DNA from: an uncultured Bacteroidota bacterium
GTDB taxonomy: Bacteria; Bacteroidota; Bacteroidia; Bacteroidales; P3
Direction of reading: 5' to 3'
NCBI GenBank assembly: GCA_900546465.1
Contig: URCX01000100.1
Location: 1-7,611 of the forward strand
DNA: 7,611 bases
Shown here: in pieces, positions 1 to 5,366 of the stretch
Layout: each line of letters begins with the position of its first letter
Position numbering within the stretch: the first letter of the stretch is position 1
Made by a program: the position numbers and the translations under genes
Notes under the pieces: model-generated
Told to the model about the DNA's origin: nothing
Databases searched by the model: none
What the model saw: only the letters and a program-made list of their open reading frames with translations

Positions 1-2
1 CG

Positions 3-665
3 CAAACCGACACTCTGCATATAGAAAGAAGCCCTCGTCCCGGCCAGACAGGAGTAACCCCTCGCCAAACTTTGGAAACAGATGCTTCGGCAATAGAGGT
101 ATTACCCGAAAAGGTGATTTATAATCTTGATATTATATTTTCCGATGCCTTACATAGCGGCGGTTATCCTATGTTTGTACGCCCTCATGATGCTGTAATA
201 AATCTGAAAACATGCACTACAATTCCTATAAAAGCCAAATTGACCGATCTTTACTACGAAGACACAACTGCATCTTTGAATTTCACAGATGATATAGACT
301 TCTTGAAATCTGCCACCTTGACATTATTTGTAGAGAACGAAATCCCTACAAGTTTGGAATTGAATTTCCTTTTATTAGATGAGAATGAACAAGTATTCGA
401 TACACTTTTTGCCAAACCGATTAAGATGAAAGGAGCTCCGGTCGACGCAAACGGAAATGCACTCAGCCCTGTCGGCGAAACAATATCGGCAAATCTGACA
501 GCAGAAAAATACGAACAATTGAAAAAAGCGAACAAGGTCAAATCCGCTTTCAAACTTAACAGTTCCTCTGACAGTAACGGCAATCGACCTTACATAAGAT
601 TCCGACAAGATGCAGCCATAAAAATAAAGGCTCGTGTGAAGGCGGTAACCGATTTCAGTTTCTAA
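3..665 (+). CDS. C-terminal fragment of a beta-rich, probably exported envelope protein of unknown function (5'-truncated)
   Basis: The frame is open from the first complete codon at position 3 to the TAA at 663-665, so the real start lies off the left edge. A TTG at 72 is not a believable start, because nothing separates it from the open frame before it. About 220 residues are visible. They look like beta-sandwich material: alternating hydrophobic strands, many Thr, Asn and Asp residues, no membrane segment and no cysteine cluster. A DANGNALSPVGE stretch sits near the middle, and the last strands read IKIKARVKAV before the end FSF. I know no named domain here. The general style is that of large lipoprotein-like Bacteroidales proteins that accompany a DUF5723 gene, but I infer that from style and position, not from a catalytic motif. 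The DUF5723 gene begins 37 nt downstream on the same strand, which suggests one transcript. The CDS call is sure; the function is unknown. Confidence 0.85.
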   Translation, partial: QTDTLHIERSPRPGQTGVTPRQTLETDASAIEVLPEKVIYNLDIIFSDALHSGGYPMFVRPHDAVINLKTCTTIPIKAKLTDLYYEDTTASLNFTDDIDFLKSATLTLFVENEIPTSLELNFLLLDENEQVFDTLFAKPIKMKGAPVDANGNALSPVGETISANLTAEKYEQLKKANKVKSAFKLNSSSDSNGNRPYIRFRQDAAIKIKARVKAVTDFSF

Positions 666-687
666 TTTTATTCATTCGTTTAATCAT

Positions 688-694
688 AAGGAAG
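688..694 (+). promoter_or_regulatory. Possible Shine-Dalgarno-like sequence for the DUF5723 gene
   Basis: AAGGAAG ends 8 nt before the ATG at 703, which is normal spacing for a ribosome binding site. Bacteroidetes generally rely little on Shine-Dalgarno pairing, so this may be chance. It does agree with the chosen start, which also opens a good signal peptide. Confidence 0.35.
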
Positions 695-702
695 ATACAG
701 TC

Positions 703-2124
703 ATGAAAATATATAGATACATAGGTATTACAATTCTAATGGCACTTTGCCTGAATACCATTGACACAAAAGCTCAACAAAAAGACATTTTGTATTTCTT
801 CAAAGACGTTCCTCAACCCGGTATTTCCAATCCGGCATTTTTCCCGAACAATGATATGTATATCTCTTTCGGTGTAGGTATGCTCGGCTTTAATTTCAAC
901 AGTTCCGGTTTTTGTTATCACGACATAATAAACCGACACCCTGTCTATTCCGACTCTTTGAGGGTTGATATACGGGGATTTGCAGACAAACTTAAGGACA
1001 ACAATCATTTTTCTTTCGGATTGGATAAGAATATTCTCGGTTTCGGTCTGAGACGAGGAAAGAACTACTTTGCTTTTGATATGTCCATAAGTTCCGATTT
1101 GCGATTTAATTTCTCGAAAGATGTTTTCGACTTTGCATTGTACGGAACCGATGTGCCGAGCGGGGAAACCAAATTATTCGATGGTAAGTTGATTGAAATG
1201 ACTACCTATCTTGCCAATTCCTTTGGCTATGCAAGAGAGATAGATGACAAACTTACGGTCGGCGGAAGGGTGAAACTTTTGTTCGGTATAGCCGATATCC
1301 ATACCAAGAATTCCGATGTAAGATTGCAATACAACGATAAAGATGAGATTGCTGCACAATGCGATGTGGATATTTACACTTCAAATATTGCCGGCAACCT
1401 TATAATGAGTTCCTTATTTGATGAGGATTCAAAAACAGAGTTTAATGCAGGCGAGGCTGCCGATATAACTTCAAACATGTTCCGTAATGTCGGACTGGCT
1501 TTTGATTTGGGTGCAGCTTATAAGATAAATGATGAGATGGAAGTCAGTTTAGCCATAAGCGATATGGGCTTTATAAACTGGAATTCCAATGTAAGCGAGA
1601 TAAAAACCATGAACCCCGGCAAGGTTGTCAGGTTTGAGGGTGTGGAATCCTGTATAGACAGCATAGGAACGGCAATATCGGACTATTTGGACGATATAAC
1701 GGATAGTTTGAGAAATGCTTTCGATATTCACGCAGTTGATAAGGATTCATACACAAGGGCAACACCTGTCAAGGTGAATGCAGGATACACATGGAAATTC
1801 TCAGATATACATTATCTTCACTCACTTGCAGGTTTCAAAATATGGAACGGCAAACTTATAGATGGCAGATTATCCGTTCTATATGCTCTACGCACCGAAC
1901 ACATCTCAATATCGGCAGGTAATACATTCATGACAACATCTTTCTTCAACCCTTCCGCAATGATAAGTGCAAATGCAGGATTGGTAAACTTCAATCTCGG
2001 CATGTCATTCAATTCCTCAAGAGGACTTTCGTTCAATATGGCTGATTTGAGCGGCTTTTCCGTATTTATGGGCTTGAACCTGACATTCGGCAAAAAGCCT
2101 TATTGGAAAAAAATAGGAGAATAA
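703..2124 (+). CDS. DUF5723 family protein, predicted exported outer-membrane beta-barrel
   Basis: This 473-residue protein begins with a clear signal peptide: Lys and Arg near the start, a hydrophobic core at about residues 7-18, and a probable cleavage site after TKA at residue 24. The mature part opens with the family-typical segment containing PQPGISNPAFFP, followed by many short amphipathic strands. These include LGFGLRRGKNYFAFDM and the stretch DKLTVGGRVKLLFGIADIHT, both characteristic of DUF5723. It ends in a final strand (VFMGLNLTFG) and a short basic tail. Length and order fit the family, which occurs in Bacteroidetes and is thought to form barrels in the outer membrane; no biochemical role is established. 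The upstream partial gene ends 37 nt before it, so the two probably form one envelope unit. The hairpin about 70 nt downstream probably ends the transcript. Family call is firm; barrel and location are inferred. Confidence 0.88.
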   Translation: MKIYRYIGITILMALCLNTIDTKAQQKDILYFFKDVPQPGISNPAFFPNNDMYISFGVGMLGFNFNSSGFCYHDIINRHPVYSDSLRVDIRGFADKLKDNNHFSFGLDKNILGFGLRRGKNYFAFDMSISSDLRFNFSKDVFDFALYGTDVPSGETKLFDGKLIEMTTYLANSFGYAREIDDKLTVGGRVKLLFGIADIHTKNSDVRLQYNDKDEIAAQCDVDIYTSNIAGNLIMSSLFDEDSKTEFNAGEAADITSNMFRNVGLAFDLGAAYKINDEMEVSLAISDMGFINWNSNVSEIKTMNPGKVVRFEGVESCIDSIGTAISDYLDDITDSLRNAFDIHAVDKDSYTRATPVKVNAGYTWKFSDIHYLHSLAGFKIWNGKLIDGRLSVLYALRTEHISISAGNTFMTTSFFNPSAMISANAGLVNFNLGMSFNSSRGLSFNMADLSGFSVFMGLNLTFGKKPYWKKIGE

Positions 2125-2176
2125 AACGAGATAAGGAGTATCTTCATTTCCCGATAAAATCACAGTCTGAAAATAA

Positions 2177-2302
2177 AACGGCGATTCAAAAAATTAAAAC
2201 GCCGAAAGAATTTTCCGGAACGCCGATTCGTGAAATCCTTTCGGCGTTTCGGTTTTGCGGAACGAAATTCGGTGAAAATGAAGCGAGAATAAAAGTATTC
2301 AG
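2177..2302. repeat. Three degenerate tandem units with a 42-nt period
   Basis: Related starts fall exactly 42 nt apart: AACGGCGATTC at 2177, AACGCCGATTC at 2219 and AACGAAATTCG at 2261. The first two units agree at 25 of 42 aligned positions without gaps, including the ends TTTTCCGG and TTTTGCGG. Units two and three share TTTTnCGGAACG at their junctions, and GTGAAA recurs at 2231-2235 and 2272-2277. The third unit fades after about 17 nt. The middles of units one and two are inverted relative to each other and form the hairpin listed separately. This could be a worn tandem duplication, a decayed intergenic repeat element, or a structured RNA. I counted matches by eye. Confidence 0.4.
2197..2249 (+). 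terminator. Long hairpin, probable transcription terminator after the DUF5723 gene
   Basis: The left arm AAACGCCGAAAGAATTT (2197-2213) pairs with the right arm AAATCCTTTCGGCGTTT (2233-2249) over 17 positions with a single A-C mismatch. The loop has 19 nt and includes the palindrome TTCCGGAA, which overlaps the left arm's edge. On the plus strand the stem ends in GTTT and is followed by CGGTTTTG, a broken rather than clean T run. Its place about 70 nt after the DUF5723 stop suits termination. The long stem, large loop and imperfect T tract leave room for a processing or stability element instead. Confidence 0.6.
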
Positions 2303-2448
2303 AATAGCAAAATATTTGTTCTTATCTTGTTTCTGTTTTGTTGTAATTGTGGACTTATGATTTGCTCCAAGCGATGGATTTGCCTATTGCTAACTATGTT
2401 ATAGTCAGGCTTTATAAGGATTTTACGCAGTATTCGGAGAATTATTCA

Positions 2449-2456
2449 TACCTTTG
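2449..2456 (+). promoter_or_regulatory. Bacteroidetes-type -7 promoter element for the hpt operon
   Basis: TACCTTTG followed by C matches the Bacteroidetes primary sigma factor -7 consensus TAnnTTTG. The expected -33 TTTG, 19-21 nt upstream, is not present; the nearest T-rich match, TTTTA at 2421-2425, is a little too far away. The element ends 7 nt before the hpt ATG, so transcription would begin at or only a few nt before the start codon. It is the best promoter candidate in the gene-free region. Confidence 0.6.
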
Positions 2457-2463
2457 CATTACA

Positions 2464-3024
2464 ATGATAGATAAGGAGATTGAGATAGAGGGCATACATT
2501 TCGGACAAATATTGTCCGCTTCGGATATTGATAAAGCGGTTTCCGATGTGGCAGAACGCATAAATGCAGATTACGCAGGCAGAGAAATCATGTTCGTTGT
2601 CATATTGAAGGGAGCCTTTATGTTTGCGGCGGATTTACTTCGCAAAATCAAGGGTTTACATAGGGTGTGCTTCGTCAGATATTCTTCGTATCGTGGCATG
2701 GAAAGCAGCGGAAGTCTTAAAGAAATTATGGGCTTGACTGAGGAAATGGAGGGTAAAGATGTCATTATCGTTGAAGATATAGTCGATAGCGGGTTTACCA
2801 TGGGTGAATTGATGAAGGAGATGATGAAGAGGCATGTTCATTCGTGCGAAATCTGCACATTCGCTTTCAAACCTGCCAATTTCCAAGGTGATTACAGAGT
2901 GAAATACGTAGGAAAGGCTATAGATAACGATTTCATAGTCGGTTACGGCTTGGACTTGAACGAACAAGGAAGAACCTTGGGTGAAATATATCAGCGAATA
3001 GAAAATAAAACATACAAGCAATAA
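2464..3024 (+). CDS. hpt: Hypoxanthine(-guanine) phosphoribosyltransferase
   Basis: This cytosolic purine-salvage enzyme joins hypoxanthine or guanine to PRPP, giving IMP or GMP and pyrophosphate. From the ATG at 2464 it has 186 residues, normal for the family. Motifs appear in the expected order: the pyrophosphate loop LKG (48-50), the flexible-loop segment SSYRG (74-78), the PRPP-binding motif VIIVEDIVDSGFT (100-112) with its two acidic residues E104 and D105, the base-contacting lysine in FKP (K136), and FIVGYGLD (157-164). The frame could reach back to a TTG at 2347, but those 39 codons are outside the family and cross the promoter, so the ATG is preferred. No Shine-Dalgarno precedes the ATG; an AAGGAG lies just inside the gene and is probably only Lys-Glu codons. 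First gene of the operon; its stop overlaps the adk start by 1 nt. Confidence 0.95.
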   Translation: MIDKEIEIEGIHFGQILSASDIDKAVSDVAERINADYAGREIMFVVILKGAFMFAADLLRKIKGLHRVCFVRYSSYRGMESSGSLKEIMGLTEEMEGKDVIIVEDIVDSGFTMGELMKEMMKRHVHSCEICTFAFKPANFQGDYRVKYVGKAIDNDFIVGYGLDLNEQGRTLGEIYQRIENKTYKQ

Positions 3025-3596
3025 TGTTGAACATTATACTATTTGGTGCTCCCGGAGCGGGTAAAGGCACTCAATCGAGAGAATTGGTAAAGAAATACAA
3101 TTTGACGTATATCTCCACAGGTGATATATTGAGAAAGGAGATGGCAGAGGGAACCGAATTGGGTTTGCAGGCCAAGGATATAATCAACAGGGGTGAATTG
3201 GTAAGTGATGAGTTGATTATAGAAATCATAGAACATGCCATAGAACAGGCAGGCGATAAAGGCATTTTGTTCGACGGTTTCCCGAGAACGGTTAAACAAG
3301 CGGAGAGTTTGGAAAAACTGTTAAAGCATAACAATCGTGAGCTTTCTGCCGTATTGAGTCTTGATGTGCCGAGAGAAGAACTTATAGGCAGAATGTTAAA
3401 GAGGGCTGCCATAGAAGGCAGAGCCGATGATAATGAAGAGGTTATCCAAAACAGATTTAAGGAATACGAAGCCAAGACAAGACCTGTGGCAGATTTTTAC
3501 CAGAGAGAGGGGACATTTCACCCTGTTGTAGGCATGGGAACGGTGGAAGAAGTGTTTGAACGTTTGTCAAAGGAGATTGACAAATTGAATAAATAG
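3024..3596 (+). CDS. adk: Adenylate kinase, short-LID form
   Basis: Adenylate kinase catalyses ATP + AMP = 2 ADP in the cytosol and sets the adenylate balance. The 190-residue protein has the P-loop GAPGAGKGT (8-16), the AMP-site segment ISTGDILR (30-37), and DGFPRT (84-89). The LID region is short, about residues 127-145 around GRADDN (132-137), with catalytic arginines and no zinc-binding cysteines. It ends in a helical, Lys-rich tail. The short form of about 190 residues is usual in Bacteroidetes, against about 215 in the Escherichia coli type. The start codon overlaps the hpt stop as TAATG, a typical arrangement for translational coupling, and I see no separate ribosome binding site. obgE follows after 11 nt. 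Confidence 0.97.
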   Translation: MLNIILFGAPGAGKGTQSRELVKKYNLTYISTGDILRKEMAEGTELGLQAKDIINRGELVSDELIIEIIEHAIEQAGDKGILFDGFPRTVKQAESLEKLLKHNNRELSAVLSLDVPREELIGRMLKRAAIEGRADDNEEVIQNRFKEYEAKTRPVADFYQREGTFHPVVGMGTVEEVFERLSKEIDKLNK

Positions 3597-3607
3597 ATTA
3601 TAGAAGT

Positions 3608-4615
3608 ATGGCATCGAATTTTGTCGATTACGTAAAGATATGCGTACGCTCCGGCAAGGGTGGGGCAGGTTCTGCTCATCTTTTGAGAACGAAGGGAAAT
3701 GCAAAAGGCGGACCCGATGGCGGAGACGGCGGAAGGGGAGGTCATATAATACTGAGAGGAAACAAACAATTTTGGACTCTGCTCCATTTGAAATATACCA
3801 AGCACCTGATTGCGGAAGCCGGAGGCAACGGTGGAGAGAACCGTTTGCACGGAAAAAACGGCAGTGATATAATAGTAGATGTTCCTTTGGGGACAGTATG
3901 CAAAGATTTTGAGACTGGGAAAACGGATTGCGAGATAACAGAAGACGGACAAATGGAAATCATTGCCAGAGGCGGCAGAGGCGGCCAGGGGAACGACCAT
4001 TTCAAGTCTCCGACCAATCGCACACCGCGATATGCTCAACCGGGAGAAGATGGAATAGAGGCTTGGAAAGTGATAGAATTGAAAATACTTGCCGATGTCG
4101 GTTTGGTGGGTTTTCCTAATGCAGGCAAAAGCACTTTATTGAGTGTCGTATCGGCAGCAAAGCCCGAAATAGCAGACTATCCTTTCACAACACTTGTGCC
4201 TAATCTCGGCATGGTATCCTATCGGGACGACAGGTCTTTCATAATGGCAGACATACCCGGAATAATCGAAGGAGCATCGGAAGGCAAAGGCTTGGGATAC
4301 CGTTTTTTGCGGCATATAGAAAGAAATTCCGCCTTACTTTTTATGATACCTTGCGATACGGACGACATAACAAAGGAATATGATATTCTGTTGACCGAAT
4401 TGGGCAATTACAACAGCGAACTATTACACAAAGACCGCATTTTGGCAATAACGAAATGCGATATGCTTGATGATGAAATGACGGAGCAGATGAAGAAAAC
4501 GCTTCCAAAAGGTGTCAAGACGGTATTCATTTCATCTGTAAGCGGACAGAATATACAGCAACTCAAAGATATGTTGTGGACAACCCTCAACAATGATTAC
4601 AACAATAATGGATGA
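3608..4615 (+). CDS. obgE: Obg family GTPase (50S ribosome assembly)
   Basis: Obg is an essential cytosolic GTPase that acts in late 50S maturation and is linked in other bacteria to ppGpp and growth control. The 335-residue protein has the N-terminal glycine-rich Obg fold (about 1-158), with Gly-rich runs at 16-21, 33-45 and 121-128. The GTPase domain follows: G1 GFPNAGKS (168-175), G2 YPFTT (191-195), G3 DIPG (215-218), G4 as TKCD (282-285) in place of the usual NKxD, and G5 SSVSG (309-313). The conserved GIIEGASEGKGLG lies between G3 and G4. There is no C-terminal OCT domain; the protein ends in an Asn-rich tail. This domain pattern and the TKxD form are typical of Bacteroidetes. Start MASNFVDYVK fits the family. 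It sits 11 nt after adk, and its end overlaps the next gene. Confidence 0.96.
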   Translation: MASNFVDYVKICVRSGKGGAGSAHLLRTKGNAKGGPDGGDGGRGGHIILRGNKQFWTLLHLKYTKHLIAEAGGNGGENRLHGKNGSDIIVDVPLGTVCKDFETGKTDCEITEDGQMEIIARGGRGGQGNDHFKSPTNRTPRYAQPGEDGIEAWKVIELKILADVGLVGFPNAGKSTLLSVVSAAKPEIADYPFTTLVPNLGMVSYRDDRSFIMADIPGIIEGASEGKGLGYRFLRHIERNSALLFMIPCDTDDITKEYDILLTELGNYNSELLHKDRILAITKCDMLDDEMTEQMKKTLPKGVKTVFISSVSGQNIQQLKDMLWTTLNNDYNNNG

Positions 4616-5204
4616 GATAACGACACTTGACACAGAATTGTTTTATACCATAAACGGAGCAAGAAACAACTTCTTCGACTGGTTCTTTGCCATTATTTCG
4701 TCTCATCTTTTCTTCGGCATAGTCCTTATAAGTTTGATATTATGGCTTTCGTTTACTCAATTCCGTCGTCGTTTTTGGGTATTGTTGATATTGGTTGCAT
4801 TGTGTTTTCTGTTGGCAGACAGATTATCGGTCGTATGCTTCAAAGACGTTGTGCAAAGACTTCGACCTTCGCATGCCCTGGCAAACGTACATTTAGTCAA
4901 ATTGCGTGATTTCGGATTGATATACGGCAGCAAGGGTGGATTATACGGCTTCGTTTCTTCACACGCAGCAAATGTATTCTGTCTTTCGACCGTTTTTGCT
5001 CTTGTAGCAGAGAAAAAGAGAAGGAAAATACTCATTCCTATATTTGCCATTTGGTCATTGCTGACAATATATTCACGTGTTTATTGCGGAGTTCACTACC
5101 CGGGAGATGTTATTTGCGGTTCTTTGCTCGGCATTGTCCTCGGACTGATTATCTTCTATGCTTACCGATTTATCATCGGAAGATTGGATCACAATAAGAA
5201 CTGA
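4608..5204 (+). CDS. PAP2-family membrane phosphatase
   Basis: This integral inner-membrane protein belongs to the type 2 phosphatidic acid phosphatase family, which removes phosphate from lipid phosphates. Counting from the ATG at 4608 (198 residues), the three catalytic motifs are complete: KDVVQRLRP (79-87), VSSHA (116-120, in place of the common PSGH) and SRVYCGVHYPGD (156-167) with catalytic H163 and D167. About five hydrophobic segments are visible, near 25-48, 56-71, 117-134, 140-156 and 169-187. An in-frame ATG at 4593 would add five residues (MITTI). I prefer 4608 because related proteins begin just before the LDTELF motif and because the overlap with obgE is then the compact ATGGATGA. 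Likely substrates are undecaprenyl pyrophosphate or a phosphorylated lipid such as lipid A; sequence alone does not decide. Last gene of the operon, with a hairpin about 90 nt downstream. Confidence 0.9.
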   Translation: MDEITTLDTELFYTINGARNNFFDWFFAIISSHLFFGIVLISLILWLSFTQFRRRFWVLLILVALCFLLADRLSVVCFKDVVQRLRPSHALANVHLVKLRDFGLIYGSKGGLYGFVSSHAANVFCLSTVFALVAEKKRRKILIPIFAIWSLLTIYSRVYCGVHYPGDVICGSLLGIVLGLIIFYAYRFIIGRLDHNKN

Positions 5205-5296
5205 TATTTCGATTTTCTTCCCCAAAATTCGGACAGCATTTTCCACGAACAGACAAGACAACATAAGTTGCCTGCAATCCTACTGCGCCTAAACGC

Positions 5297-5341
5297 AAGC
5301 GGCGAAGTGTAAGGAATATTTCCTTATGTACTTCGCCGCTT
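5297..5341. terminator. Bidirectional hairpin terminator between convergent genes
   Basis: AAGCGGCGAAGT (5297-5308) pairs perfectly with ACTTCGCCGCTT (5330-5341). After a small asymmetric bulge (G against TGT), TAAGGAA (5310-5316) pairs with TTCCTTA (5320-5326) around a 3-nt TAT loop. It lies between the PAP2 stop on the plus strand and the ileS stop on the minus strand, so it can serve both. The T runs are short on both sides (CTTTATGTTTG on plus, CTTGCGTTTAG on minus). The stem strength and position are the main evidence. Confidence 0.8.
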
Positions 5342-5366
5342 TATGTTTGTGAATACTTCTTGGCAG

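Larger units (their letters stand above)
2125..2463. other. Gene-free stretch of 339 nt between the envelope genes and hpt
   Basis: No convincing gene lies here. The only open frame of note (2103-2360) starts inside the DUF5723 gene, runs through the hairpin and has no recognisable protein character. The left part (2177-2302) holds three degenerate units in 42-nt register with a long hairpin across the first two. From about 2280 the sequence is AT-rich and featureless until the -7 promoter element at 2449-2456. I see no riboswitch core. Confidence 0.7.

Noticed and set aside
72..74. TTG as the start of the first gene
   Set aside because: The same frame is open to the window edge, so the gene is simply cut off on the left.
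736..753. A lipoprotein signal in the DUF5723 protein around Cys16
   Set aside because: The residues before the cysteine (M-A-L) do not fit a lipobox, and a standard cleavage site (TKA) follows at residue 24.
2103..2360. An 85-codon plus-strand open frame overlapping the end of the DUF5723 gene
   Set aside because: It begins inside a real gene in another frame, reads through the hairpin and repeat region, and its product is Lys-rich with no recognisable domain.
2347..2463. A 39-codon N-terminal extension of hpt from TTG at 2347
   Set aside because: It covers the -7 promoter element, is absent from the Hpt family, and leaves out the well-placed ATG at 2464. A TAA lies immediately before it.
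2125..2463. A purine riboswitch upstream of hpt
   Set aside because: I looked for the conserved purine-aptamer core and see none. The promoter element next to the ATG also leaves no room for a leader, although transcripts from further upstream are not excluded.
3518..4039. A long minus-strand open frame (173 codons) across the adk/obgE junction
   Set aside because: It is antisense to two confidently identified genes and has no protein-family character; shadow of Gly-rich coding sequence.
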